In this document: one piece after another, positions 25,415 to 34,234 of the stretch | How the letters are laid out: each line of letters starts with the position of its first letter | Position numbering within the stretch: the first letter of the stretch is position 1 | NCBI RefSeq assembly: GCF_021261325.1 | Contig: NZ_JAJSBI010000006.1 | Span: forward strand, 310,001 to 374,000 | From: Streptomyces guryensis | Lineage (GTDB): Bacteria; Actinomycetota; Actinomycetes; Streptomycetales; Streptomycetaceae | Reading direction: 5' to 3' | Length of the DNA: 64,000 nt | Translations under genes and position numbers: made by a program | Notes under the pieces: model-generated | Database searches by the model: none | Seen by the model: the letters and a program-made list of their open reading frames with translations, nothing else | Told to the model about the DNA's origin: nothing

Positions 25415-26995
25415 TCAGCCCGCGGACGTGCGGATGAAGGCGGCGGCCCTCTCGCCGATCATGATGGCGGGGGCGTTGGTGTTCCCGGTGACCAGGGTCG
25501 GCATGATCGACGTGTCCGCCACACGGACGTTCTCCAGCCCGTGCACCCGCAGTTCGTGGTCGACGACCTTGCCCATCATGCAGGTGCCCGACGGGTGGTA
25601 GAAGGAGAACGACTGCGTGCGGATGAAGTCGTCGATGTCCTGGTCGCTGTCCGACACGGGGGCGAGCCCGGCGTCGGCGGCCCCGCGCAGGTCCGACTGC
25701 AGCAGGGACGTCAGCCGCTGCTCACGGGCGATGCGCATGCACAGCCGGACGCCCTCGCGCAGCCTTCGGCGGTCGTCGGGGTCGTCGAGGTAGTTGTGGA
25801 AGATGCGCGGCTTGGCGTAGGGGTGGGAGTGCCGCAGCCGCACCGAGCCGCGGCTCGCGGGCCGCGCCACGTAGGGGCCGAACGACATTCCCGGCTCCAG
25901 TGGCGCGGCCAGGCCCTCGTCGCGGACGATGCCCAGCGCGGCGTGCACCTGGATGTCCGGGGCGGGCACGTCGTCGCCGGAGCTGAAGAAGCCGCCGGTC
26001 TCGTTCCACGCCATCGGTCCGGCGCCCTGCCGGCGCAGCTGCTGCTCCTCCGCGGAGGTGTCCGGCCCCAGGAGCGGCTCGGTGTCGCTGAAGAAGCTGA
26101 TGAAGCACCCTGTGTGGTCCTGCATGTTCCTGCCGACGTCCGGCAGGTCGTGCAGCGGGGTGATACCTCCCGCGGTCAGTTCGTCGGCCGGCCCGACGCC
26201 GGACTGGAGGAGCAGATGGGGCGAGTTGTAGGCCCCGAGGGACAGCACGACCTCGCGGTCGACATGGATCGTCCGGACGGTTCCGAGGTGGTCGACCTCC
26301 AGGCCGGCGGCGCGCGAGCCGTCGAAGCTCAGACGCAGAGCGGTCGTCGACGGAAGCACGGTGAGGTTCGGACGTCCCACGGCCGGCTCCAGGAACGCGA
26401 TCGCGCTGCTGCACCGCAGCCCGTTCCGCTGCGTGACCTGGTGGTAGCCCACGCCCTCCTGCTCGGCCCCGTTGAAGTCCGCGTTGTGCTTGTGGCCCGC
26501 GTCCTGAGCGGCCTCCACCCACGCCGTCAGCAGCGGGTGGACGGAGTTCGGGTTGCTGACGGTGAGGGGACCACCGACGCCGTGGAAGTCGTCGGCCCCG
26601 CGCTCGTTGTCCTCGGACTTCCTGAAGAACGGCAGGACGTCGTCGTACCCCCAGCCCGGATTGCCGAGCCGCTCCCACGTGTCGTAGTCGTAGCGGTGCC
26701 CGCGGACGTACAGCATCGTGTTCATCGAGCTGGTGCCGCCGATCGCCCGGCCGCGCGGCAGGTAGGCGCGGCGCCCGCCGAGCCGCGGCTCGGGTTCCGT
26801 CTCGAAGTCCCAGTCGAACGCGGTCTTGAGCTGCTGCGAGAACAGGGCGGGGATCTCGAAGAGGCGGCCCCTGGCCGGCGGCCCCGCCTCGATCAGCGCG
26901 ACCGTGACCTCCGGATCCTCGGACAGCCGGGCCGCGACCGCACAGCCCGCCGATCCGGCCCCGACGACAACATAGTCGTACGATTCCCTAGCCAT
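25415..26995 (-). CDS. GMC-family FAD oxidoreductase (choline dehydrogenase-like)
   Basis: 526 residues from ATG 26995 behind GGAGG. FAD-binding VVVGAGSAGCAVAARL, GMC signature 1 in PRGRAIGGTSSMN, signature 2 GAYNSPHLLLQSGVGP, and the catalytic pair in FYHPSGTCMMG (His) and TGNTNAPAIMIGERAA (Asn). This is the branch of choline/alcohol dehydrogenases that oxidise primary alcohols to aldehydes. No signal peptide. It is divergent from a second, distant GMC enzyme across a region with an inverted repeat. The substrate is probably an alcohol handled by this cluster. Confidence 0.9.
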   Translation of the reverse strand: MARESYDYVVVGAGSAGCAVAARLSEDPEVTVALIEAGPPARGRLFEIPALFSQQLKTAFDWDFETEPEPRLGGRRAYLPRGRAIGGTSSMNTMLYVRGHRYDYDTWERLGNPGWGYDDVLPFFRKSEDNERGADDFHGVGGPLTVSNPNSVHPLLTAWVEAAQDAGHKHNADFNGAEQEGVGYHQVTQRNGLRCSSAIAFLEPAVGRPNLTVLPSTTALRLSFDGSRAAGLEVDHLGTVRTIHVDREVVLSLGAYNSPHLLLQSGVGPADELTAGGITPLHDLPDVGRNMQDHTGCFISFFSDTEPLLGPDTSAEEQQLRRQGAGPMAWNETGGFFSSGDDVPAPDIQVHAALGIVRDEGLAAPLEPGMSFGPYVARPASRGSVRLRHSHPYAKPRIFHNYLDDPDDRRRLREGVRLCMRIAREQRLTSLLQSDLRGAADAGLAPVSDSDQDIDDFIRTQSFSFYHPSGTCMMGKVVDHELRVHGLENVRVADTSIMPTLVTGNTNAPAIMIGERAAAFIRTSAG

Positions 26996-27051
26996 TTCGC
27001 CTCCAAGTAGCTCGTTTCTGGAGAGGCTAGGGAGGTCGGGCATGCTCAGCC

Positions 27052-27102
27052 CATGCACGAAGTGAGCAACCCGGACGGCGGTCGTTACCCATTCCGTGCA
27101 TG
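27052..27102. promoter_or_regulatory. 8-bp inverted repeat between the two GMC genes
   Basis: CATGCACG (27052-27059) and CGTGCATG (27095-27102), 35 bp apart, in the 172-bp divergent region. The TGCAC/GTGCA core also occurs in the repeat before the histidinol-dehydrogenase-like gene, so one regulator (PucR) may act at both. Confidence 0.45.
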
Positions 27103-27167
27103 TGCCACATCCGTGCCGCTGCTTAGGCTCTCTTCGAAATACCGCGGCGAAGAGGGGACCCCGTCTC

Positions 27168-28754
27168 ATGTCCGAACTGGTCCGTAAGGATTACACGCCC
27201 CCGGAGCTTCGGCCCGAGGCCCTCGTATCAGTCGGCACCGCCGAGGAGATCAGCACCGACGTCCTGATCATCGGCTCCGGCATGGGCGGTTCCGCGCTGG
27301 CCTGGGCGCTGAAGGACTCCGGTCTTGACGTGCTCGTGGCCGAGCGGGGCCATTTCCTTCCGCGCGAACCCGAGAACTCGCAGCCCGCCGAGATGTATCT
27401 CAAAGGCCGGTACAAGAACGCCGGCTATTGGTACGACGGCAGCAACGGCAAGCCGTTCGCGCCGGGCGTGTATTACTGGGTGGGCGGAAACACCCGTTTC
27501 TACGGGGCGATGCTGCCCCGATTCCGGCGCAGCGACTTCACCGAGGTGGAACACCACGAGGGTGTCTCGCACGCCTGGCCTTTCGGTTACGACGACCTGG
27601 AGCCCTTCTACACCGCCATGGAGGAGCTGCTCCAGGTGCACGGGCAGACCGGCGAGGACCCGACCGAGCCGTCCCGCTCCAAGCCCTACCCCTACCCGGC
27701 GCTCCAGCACGAACCGGAGATCGAGCGGTTCTCCCGGTCGCTGCGCAGGCAGGGCCTGCACCCGTTCCACACCCCGAACGCCCTGAACATCAGCACGCAG
27801 GCCGACCGCGCCGCCGTGACGACCGCCGACGGCTGTCCGGACGACACGGGCATGAAGTCCGACGCCGAGAACCGGCTCCTGCTGCCCGCGCTGAGCGACG
27901 GCGTGAAGATCCTCACGGGTGCGGAGATCACCCGCCTGATCACCTCGTCCGACGGCCGGAAGGTCGTCGCCGCCGAGGCACGGCACGCGGGCCGGATCAT
28001 CCGCATCAACGCCAAGTCCTTCGCCCTCGCCGGAGGAGCCGTCAACTCGGCCGCGCTGCTGCTGCGTTCGGCCGGCGACGCGCACCCCCAGGGGCTCGCC
28101 AACTCGTCCGGACTGCTGGGCCGCAACTACATGGTCCACAACAGCACGTTCTTCGTCGGGGTCAACCCGCTGCGGACGAACCCCACCAAGTGGCAGAAGA
28201 CGCTCGGCCTGAACGACTTCTACGAAGCCGGACCGGGGACGCGCTTCCCGCTCGGGAACCTCCAGATGCTGGGCAAGCTGCAGGCGCCCATGCTCAAGCC
28301 CGCGCGTCCGTGGGCCCCGACCTGGGCCCTGAAGCTCATGGCGGCCAGGAGCCTCGACATCTACCTGACGACCGAGGACCTCCCGTCCCGGGACAACCGG
28401 GTGCGCGTGGACGGCGACCGCGTCCTCATCGACTGGACACCGACCAACCTCGCACCCCACCACGAACTGGTGCGCCGGGTGACCCGGGCGGTCCGCAAGG
28501 CCGGCTATCCGCTGATCTTCACCCAGCGGATGGGCATCGAGACCAACTCCCACATGTGCGGAACGGCCGTGGCCGGTCACGACCCGACGCGGAGCGTGCT
28601 CGATCCCCTGTGCCGCAGCCATGACGTCGAGAACCTCTGGCTGGCCGACTCGTCGTTCTTCCCGTCCTCAGCGGCACTCAACCCGGCTCTGACGATCGGG
28701 GCGAACGCACTGCGCATCGCCCCGTCCCTCGCGCGGGCGACGAAGGCCTCGTAG
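27168..28754 (+). CDS. GMC-family oxidoreductase, second and divergent type
   Basis: 528 residues from ATG 27168 with AGAGGGG upstream. FAD site DVLIIGSGMGGSALAWALKDSG, long mid-domain, then the active-site region NSHMCGTAVAG (His) and NPALTIGANALRIA (Asn). It resembles the gluconate-dehydrogenase/cholesterol-oxidase-like side of the superfamily rather than the choline type. Cytoplasmic by sequence. It ends 3 bp before the end of the convergent PucR gene. Presumably it oxidises a substrate or intermediate of the same pathway; electron acceptor unknown. Confidence 0.87.
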   Translation: MSELVRKDYTPPELRPEALVSVGTAEEISTDVLIIGSGMGGSALAWALKDSGLDVLVAERGHFLPREPENSQPAEMYLKGRYKNAGYWYDGSNGKPFAPGVYYWVGGNTRFYGAMLPRFRRSDFTEVEHHEGVSHAWPFGYDDLEPFYTAMEELLQVHGQTGEDPTEPSRSKPYPYPALQHEPEIERFSRSLRRQGLHPFHTPNALNISTQADRAAVTTADGCPDDTGMKSDAENRLLLPALSDGVKILTGAEITRLITSSDGRKVVAAEARHAGRIIRINAKSFALAGGAVNSAALLLRSAGDAHPQGLANSSGLLGRNYMVHNSTFFVGVNPLRTNPTKWQKTLGLNDFYEAGPGTRFPLGNLQMLGKLQAPMLKPARPWAPTWALKLMAARSLDIYLTTEDLPSRDNRVRVDGDRVLIDWTPTNLAPHHELVRRVTRAVRKAGYPLIFTQRMGIETNSHMCGTAVAGHDPTRSVLDPLCRSHDVENLWLADSSFFPSSAALNPALTIGANALRIAPSLARATKAS

Positions 28755-28757
28755 CGG

Positions 28758-30365
28758 TCAGGTCCGCCGCAGCGTCGGCTTGCGCAGCAGGTCGTGTCCG
28801 CGCACGGCCAGCTGCAGCCGCTGCTGGTTGCTGACCTGGGTGAGGTCGAGACCGAGGATCTCGGAGAGCTTGTCGAGCCGGTGGTAGAGGGTGCGCCGCT
28901 GGATGAAGAGTTCCTCCGCCGCGCGTGCCTTGTTGCCGCCGCAGTCGAGGAACGTGCGCAGGGTGGGCAGCAGAGGATTCTTCGCCAGCGCGTCGTGTTC
29001 GAGGAGCGGACCGAGTTCGTCCTCGACGTACCGCCTCAGCTCGGGCCCCTCCGAGAGGGCGACGAGCAGGCGCAGTGCTCCCAGGTCGTCGAAATGACGC
29101 ACCTCCGCGGTCGAGGCCGCCGCGGCGACGGACGCCGCGCTGCGGCTCTGGCGCAGCGCCAGCGGAAGGGCCGCCGGCTCCACGATCCGGCTGACGCCGG
29201 CCCGTACCCCGTGATCGGCGAGCAGCGTCCGGACATGGTCGGCGTCCTTGCGTGCGGGCAGGCCCACGACCGCCACGTCGAAGTCCCCGGTGTCGCCCAC
29301 GACGGCGGGCCAACCGGTGTCCTGCAGAAGGCGGGCAAGGAGGTGATCCTTGGTGGGCTCCTCGTCCCCCGCCCATGCCGTGACGACGATCAGATCCCGG
29401 CCCCGCAGGTCCTGACCGAGCGCCAGGCCGAGGATCACGAACCGCTCTCCGGTGATGTCGCCGAGCAGCAGCCGGTTGAGCAGTGCCGTCTGGCGCTGGG
29501 AGGCGCGGGCGCCGCTCTCCCGCTCGCTCAGCAGCGAGATCGCGATGGCCGCGGCGGCCCGCTCCAGCGTGCGCAGTTCGGGCGGGCTCGGCCGCTGCCC
29601 GCCGTGCAGAAGGTGCAGCCAGCCCCATGACTCGCCCCGGAGCACCACGGGCTGGCGGGCGCAGGGCGCGACCTCGCGGAACGAGGCCGCCGGGGCGGTG
29701 GGGACCCCGGGATCCTGCGTCGCGAGCGAGGTGTGGCGTTCGTGGATCGCCCGGGAGTGCGCACTCCACTCGTCCACGACCCGGTCGGCCTCCGGCGTCG
29801 CGCCGCCGTACGCCAGCATCTGGTGGGCGACGTCCTCCAGCACCACGGGGTGCCCGGTGCGCCGGGCCAACTCCCTGACCACGCCGACGTAGTCCTCGTC
29901 CGCCAGGAGCAGGTCCATGAACGCCTGGCTGGTGGCCTCCTCGGCGATCAGCTGTTTCACGCGCATCCCGACGAGCACCTCGTGGACCTGCGCGGAGGTC
30001 TCGACGAAGGGAATCTCGTCGGCGAGTCCCACCAGGGGCAGGCCGACCGCTTCCGCCTCCTCGATCACCGCCTCCGGCATGGCGTCGAACATGCGCCCGG
30101 CCAGTTCGACGACGAGCACGGCCGCGTGGGCGTCCGCGAGCCGCCGGATGAAGGCACGCTGCTCCAGCGACGTCGCCCCCATGCCGAGGCCGGCCGTCAG
30201 CAGCATCTCCTGACCCGTGAGAAAGCGGTGGATGTCCGGGATCTCACCGGTGTGCACCCAGCGCACGGGACGGCCGAGATTTCTCTCCCCGGCGTACACA
30301 CGCACGGTCGTGCGCGTGAACACCTCGAGCTCCAGCGCGGCGCGAACAGTCAGGACTTCAGCCAT
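28758..30365 (-). CDS. PucR-family transcriptional regulator
   Basis: 535 residues. N-terminal PucR domain (TTVRVYAGERNLGRPVRWVHTGEIPDIHRFLTGQEMLLTAG), a central GGDEF-like/CdaR region, and the C-terminal PucR helix-turn-helix FLDCGGNKARAAEELFIQRRTLYHRLDKLSEILG. PucR proteins usually control catabolic operons in response to their substrate. It is divergent from the histidinol-dehydrogenase-like gene, with a perfect 9-bp inverted repeat in between, and sits centrally in the 25-36 kb cluster. Confidence 0.92.
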   Translation of the reverse strand: MAEVLTVRAALELEVFTRTTVRVYAGERNLGRPVRWVHTGEIPDIHRFLTGQEMLLTAGLGMGATSLEQRAFIRRLADAHAAVLVVELAGRMFDAMPEAVIEEAEAVGLPLVGLADEIPFVETSAQVHEVLVGMRVKQLIAEEATSQAFMDLLLADEDYVGVVRELARRTGHPVVLEDVAHQMLAYGGATPEADRVVDEWSAHSRAIHERHTSLATQDPGVPTAPAASFREVAPCARQPVVLRGESWGWLHLLHGGQRPSPPELRTLERAAAAIAISLLSERESGARASQRQTALLNRLLLGDITGERFVILGLALGQDLRGRDLIVVTAWAGDEEPTKDHLLARLLQDTGWPAVVGDTGDFDVAVVGLPARKDADHVRTLLADHGVRAGVSRIVEPAALPLALRQSRSAASVAAAASTAEVRHFDDLGALRLLVALSEGPELRRYVEDELGPLLEHDALAKNPLLPTLRTFLDCGGNKARAAEELFIQRRTLYHRLDKLSEILGLDLTQVSNQQRLQLAVRGHDLLRKPTLRRT

Positions 30366-30379
30366 GAACCACTACCTCG

Positions 30380-30414
30380 GTGTGTGCAGGACGCGCGGCC
30401 AATATTGCACACAC
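30380..30414. promoter_or_regulatory. Perfect 9-bp inverted repeat, candidate PucR operator
   Basis: GTGTGTGCA (30380-30388) and TGCACACAC (30406-30414), 17 bp apart, 14 bp from the PucR start and 77 bp from the start of the divergent enzyme gene. The arms are centred 26 bp apart, about two and a half DNA turns. Confidence 0.65.
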
Positions 30415-30491
30415 TGTGCCTGTCCTCACACCCCCCGTTTCCCCAGACTTCAGGGCAAGCCCGCAGGCACGACCCGTGCAAGGAGTGCAGA

Positions 30492-31817
30492 GTGTCAGCC
30501 CAACACCAGACCATCAAGGCTCCTGTCGCCGTGAAGACGTCCCGGACCAGCCGTCCGGAAATCATCGAGACCGTCGCGGACGTGATCGCCGACGTACGGG
30601 CCAACGGCGACGCCGCCGTGCGCCGCTGGTCGCAGAAGTTCGACGACTGGAGCCCGGAGTCCCACCGGCTCGGTCCCAACCAGATCGCCTCCGTCGTCTC
30701 CTCCGTCCCCGAGACCGTCCTCGACGACCTGCGGTTCGTGCAGAAGCAGGTCCGCGGCTTCGCCCAGGCGCAGCGGGACTCCCTCACCGCCTTCGAGGTG
30801 GAGACCCTGCCCGGCGTGTTCCTGGGGCAGCGCAACATCCCCATCGGAGCGGCCGGCGCCTATGTACCCGGCGGCCGCTACCCCCTCACCGCCTCGGCCC
30901 ACATGACCGTCCTGACGGCCAAGGTCGCCGGTGTCGAACGGGTCGCCGCGACGACTCCGCCGGACCGGGGCGCCCCGCCGCCCGTCAGCATCGCCGCGAT
31001 GCATCTGGCCGGGGCCGACGAGATCTACGTCATGGGCGGCGTCCAGGCCGTGGCAGCCCTGGCGCTGGGCACCGAGACGATCGACGCCGTCGACATGCTC
31101 GCGGGGCCCGGCAACGCCTTCGTGGCGGAGGCCAAGCGCCAGCTGTTCGGCGAGGTCGGCATCGACCTCTTCGCCGGACCGACCGAGGTGCTGATCGTCG
31201 CCGACGACACCGCGGACCCGTTCGTGGTGGCGACGGACCTGCTGTCCCAGGCCGAGCACGGACCCGACTCCCCGGCCGTCCTCATCACGACCTCCGAGGA
31301 GGTGGGCAGGCAGACCATCGCCTGGGTGGACAAGCTCCTGCCCGACCTGCCCACCGGCGGGGTCGCCGGCCCTGCCTGGCGCGACCACGGCGAGGTGATC
31401 GTGGTCCCCACCCTGGACGCCGCCTACGCCCTCGCCGACGAGTACGCCAGCGAGCACGTCCAGATCCTCACCGCCAAGCCCCGCGAGGCGCTCCACCGAA
31501 TGCGCAACTACGGCGCCCTGTTCCTCGGGGAGAAGACCTGCGTCGCGTACGGCGACAAGGTCATCGGCACCAACCATGTGCTGCCCACCCTGGGCGCGGC
31601 CCGCTACACCGGCGGCCTCTGGATCGGCAAGTACCTCAAGACCGTGACCTACCAGGAGGTCCGGGACCCCGCGTCCAGTGCCCGGCTCGGCGAGATCTGC
31701 GGCAGGGCCTCGCGCATCGAGAACTTCGAGGGACACGCGCGCTCGGGAGACGTCCGCGCCGCGCGCTACGGATCGGCCCGTCTGGACTGGACCGACCACA
31801 CCTTCGAGCAGAGCTGA
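30492..31817 (+). CDS. Histidinol-dehydrogenase-family NAD-dependent alcohol dehydrogenase (HpsN-like)
   Basis: 441 residues from GTG 30492 with AAGGAG 7 bases upstream. HisD-fold signatures: GAAGAYVPGGRYPL, MLAGPGNAFVAEAKRQLFG, DLFAGPTEVLIVADD, QAEHGPDSPAVLIT, the catalytic Glu-His in EYASEHVQI, and GTNHVLPTLGAARYTGGLW. The YTGGLWIGKYLKTVTYQEV ending differs from true HisD and, from memory, resembles HpsN (dihydroxypropanesulfonate dehydrogenase). No his genes are adjacent. It probably oxidises a primary alcohol by two steps to an acid in the PucR-controlled pathway. Confidence 0.85.
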   Translation: MSAQHQTIKAPVAVKTSRTSRPEIIETVADVIADVRANGDAAVRRWSQKFDDWSPESHRLGPNQIASVVSSVPETVLDDLRFVQKQVRGFAQAQRDSLTAFEVETLPGVFLGQRNIPIGAAGAYVPGGRYPLTASAHMTVLTAKVAGVERVAATTPPDRGAPPPVSIAAMHLAGADEIYVMGGVQAVAALALGTETIDAVDMLAGPGNAFVAEAKRQLFGEVGIDLFAGPTEVLIVADDTADPFVVATDLLSQAEHGPDSPAVLITTSEEVGRQTIAWVDKLLPDLPTGGVAGPAWRDHGEVIVVPTLDAAYALADEYASEHVQILTAKPREALHRMRNYGALFLGEKTCVAYGDKVIGTNHVLPTLGAARYTGGLWIGKYLKTVTYQEVRDPASSARLGEICGRASRIENFEGHARSGDVRAARYGSARLDWTDHTFEQS

Positions 31818-31819
31818 TC

Positions 31820-31836
31820 CGCGATGACGGATCGCG
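31820..31836 (+). terminator. Small hairpin after the HisD-like gene
   Basis: CGCGAT-GACGG-ATCGCG, a perfect 6-bp stem 2 bp after the stop codon, in the 104-bp gap before the permease gene. It may attenuate or stabilise the operon mRNA rather than end it. Confidence 0.35.
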
Positions 31837-31921
31837 ACTTATGCCGGCGCGCTGAAGCAGTCCGGCAGCCGTTCGACAAGGAGCACCTCCAGCACCTCCC
31901 CCTAGACCCACGGAGATCGTC

Positions 31922-33532
31922 ATGTCAGCCACCGACCACGAGGCGCATTCAGCGCCCGCATCCACCCCCGTAGGCCGCTCGGACGGGGCACCGAGCCCTG
32001 TCTCCTCGGCCGCGGACGCGGAAATGCTCGCCGTACTCGGCTACGAGCAGAAGTTCGACCGCAAGGTCAGCCTGTGGGGGAACTTCGCCCTGGGCTTCGT
32101 GTACCTCTCGCCCCTCGTGGGTGTCGTGTCCCTCTTCGCGGTCGGTCTGGCGACGGCCGGCGGACCGTCCATCTTCTGGATAGGCATTGTCGGGGCCGGG
32201 CAGTTCCTGGTCGCGCTGGTCTTCGGTGAGGTCGTCTCGCAGTTCCCGCTCGCCGGCGGGCTGTACCAATGGGTGAGACGGCTGTGGAACGGGCGCTACG
32301 CGTGGTTCAACGCGTGGATCTACATCTGCACCATCACCATCGGTATCACCAGCACCGCACTCTTCAGCTCGGACTTCCTGGCCAGCCTCTTCGCGGGAAC
32401 CGCCGACGCACCCGGCATCAGCTCCACCCCCGCCCAGCGTCTGTGGATCGCGATCGGTATGACCGTCGTCTGTCTGATCTGCAACTGTTTCGGCACCAGG
32501 ACCCTGGCCCTGATCTCGAAGATCGGACTCGCCGCGGAACTGATCGGCATCGTTCTCGTGGGCCTCTACCTGCTGATCTTCGAACGGCACAACTCCGTCT
32601 CGATCTTCTTCCAGACCAGCAGCTCCAACCACGACAGCTACCTCGTGGCCTTCATTGCCGCCTCGCTCGTCGGACTCTTCCTCTTCTACGGCTTCGAGGC
32701 GTGCGGCGAGATCGCGGAGGAAGTCCCCAATCCCTCCCGCAGCATCCCGCGGGCCATGCAGTTGACCGTGGCCGTCGGTGGAGTGGCCGCGCTCCTCGCG
32801 TTCGTCGGTTACGCGCTCGCTGCTCCGGACCTCGCCTCGATCCTCTCGGGCAAGGACACCAACCCGATCCCCTCGATCCTGCAGAGCTCGCTCGGCATCG
32901 TGGGCACGAAGGTGGTGCTCGCGGTCACCATCACGTCCTTCATCGCCGGTGTGATGAGCCAGCAGGCCGCCGCCAGCCGGATCGTCTTCTCCTTCGCCCG
33001 CGACGACATGTTCCCGGGATCCCGCGTCTTCTCGAAGATCTCCCGCAAGCACCGCGTCCCCATGAACGCGTTGCTGGCCGTGAACGTCGTGCCGCTGTTG
33101 ATCTACGTGTTCGTCTACTTCTCGCCCGGCTCCCTCACCAAGATCGTGTCGTTCCAGGTGCTGGCCGGATACGCGGCGTTCATGATGGTCGTGCTGGCCG
33201 CGCTGCGGATGCGTCTGAAGGGCTGGCGTCCCGCCGGAGCCTGGACCCTCGGCCGCTGGGGCTTCGTGGTGAACGTGGCGGCCCTGGTCTACGGCGTGCT
33301 CGGGATGATCCTGCTCGCCCTGCCCACCGGCGGTGCGGGGACCTCGTTCGTGGACCAGTGGATCGCACTCGTGGGCTTCCTCGTGGTCTCGGCGGTGGGT
33401 CTGGTGTACCTGCTGACCATGAAGCCGGACCGCAAGTCCACCGCGCCGGAAGGTGACGCGATGGAGGTGGCCGAGCGCCTGCGCAGCCGCGCCGCTGCCC
33501 TGGAGAGCACGACCGGAGGGAACCCCGCATGA
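31922..33532 (+). CDS. APC-superfamily amino-acid/amine permease
   Basis: 536 residues, ATG 31922 with GGAGA upstream. About 12 membrane helices; the first lies in NFALGFVYLSPLVGVVSLFAVGL and the conserved segment FGEVVSQFPLAGGLYQWVRRLWNGRYAW is the APC/GABA-permease region between helices 2 and 3. FYGFEACGEIAEEVPNPSRSIPRAM is the classic helix 6 to loop 7 motif of the amino-acid/choline/GABA group. It probably imports the cluster substrate, suggesting an amino acid, amine or betaine-like compound. The stop overlaps the ThuA-like start (ATGA). Confidence 0.9.
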   Translation: MSATDHEAHSAPASTPVGRSDGAPSPVSSAADAEMLAVLGYEQKFDRKVSLWGNFALGFVYLSPLVGVVSLFAVGLATAGGPSIFWIGIVGAGQFLVALVFGEVVSQFPLAGGLYQWVRRLWNGRYAWFNAWIYICTITIGITSTALFSSDFLASLFAGTADAPGISSTPAQRLWIAIGMTVVCLICNCFGTRTLALISKIGLAAELIGIVLVGLYLLIFERHNSVSIFFQTSSSNHDSYLVAFIAASLVGLFLFYGFEACGEIAEEVPNPSRSIPRAMQLTVAVGGVAALLAFVGYALAAPDLASILSGKDTNPIPSILQSSLGIVGTKVVLAVTITSFIAGVMSQQAAASRIVFSFARDDMFPGSRVFSKISRKHRVPMNALLAVNVVPLLIYVFVYFSPGSLTKIVSFQVLAGYAAFMMVVLAALRMRLKGWRPAGAWTLGRWGFVVNVAALVYGVLGMILLALPTGGAGTSFVDQWIALVGFLVVSAVGLVYLLTMKPDRKSTAPEGDAMEVAERLRSRAAALESTTGGNPA

Positions 33533-34197
33533 CACGCGTCCTGTATCTGTACGGAGGCTGGCCCGGCCACAAGCCCTACCAGGTGGCCGAGGAATGGGCC
33601 CTGCCGATCTTCAGGAACCTCGGCTTCGACGTCGACGAGACCAACGACATCTTCTCCCTCGACGCCGACCTCACCGGCTACGACCTCATCGCCCTCAACT
33701 GGAACAACGCCCTGCTGTCCGAGGGGCTGACCGCAGCCCAGGAGTCGAACCTGCTGGGGGCGGTGGAGAACGGCACCGGGATCGCCGCCTGGCACGGCGC
33801 GGCCGCCGCGTTCCGCACCAGCCTCAAGTACCACTGGCTCCTCGGCGGCAGCTTCCTCGAACACCCCGCCGGCGAAGGCGTGAAGTACCCCTACGAGGTC
33901 ACCGTCACGGACACCGGCCATCCCGTCACCGCCGGGGTGAAGGACTTCGGGGTCGCCTCCGAGCAGTACTACATGTCGGTCGACCCCAACAACCACGTCC
34001 TCGCCGAGACCGCCTTCACCGGCGAACACCTGCCCTGGCTGGAGGGAAAGACGATCCCCCAGGCATGGACCCGCACCTGGGGCGAGGGCCGCGTCTTCTA
34101 CAGCGCGGTCGGACACGACCTCGACGACCTCCAGAACCCGGACGTCACCCGCCTGTGCACCCAGGGCTTCGCCTGGGCCGCCCGTCAGAACGCCTGA
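33529..34197 (+). CDS. ThuA-like (glutamine-amidotransferase-fold) protein
   Basis: 222 residues, translationally coupled to the permease. ThuA fold: VLYLYGGWPGHKPYQVAEEWALPIFRNLGFDVD at the start, DLIALNWNN, GTGIAAWHGAAAAFRTSLKYHWLLGGSF in the middle, and VFYSAVGHDLDDLQNPDV near the end. ThuA proteins are linked to sugar or polyol catabolism, but their reaction is not firmly known. No catalytic cysteine of class I amidotransferases is evident. Here it probably serves the PucR-controlled pathway. Confidence 0.85.
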   Translation: MTRVLYLYGGWPGHKPYQVAEEWALPIFRNLGFDVDETNDIFSLDADLTGYDLIALNWNNALLSEGLTAAQESNLLGAVENGTGIAAWHGAAAAFRTSLKYHWLLGGSFLEHPAGEGVKYPYEVTVTDTGHPVTAGVKDFGVASEQYYMSVDPNNHVLAETAFTGEHLPWLEGKTIPQAWTRTWGEGRVFYSAVGHDLDDLQNPDVTRLCTQGFAWAARQNA

Positions 34198-34234
34198 CCC
34201 CCACCGTCCGACCCGAGCTGATTGGGAACACACC

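Noticed and set aside
25541..27010. 489-codon plus-strand frame opposite the GMC gene
   Set aside because: Antisense frame of a confident GMC oxidoreductase, with His/Arg-rich composition and no motif.
30492..31817. Histidine biosynthesis HisD
   Set aside because: No other his gene is nearby, and the C-terminal YTGGLWIGKYLKT region differs from biosynthetic HisD.
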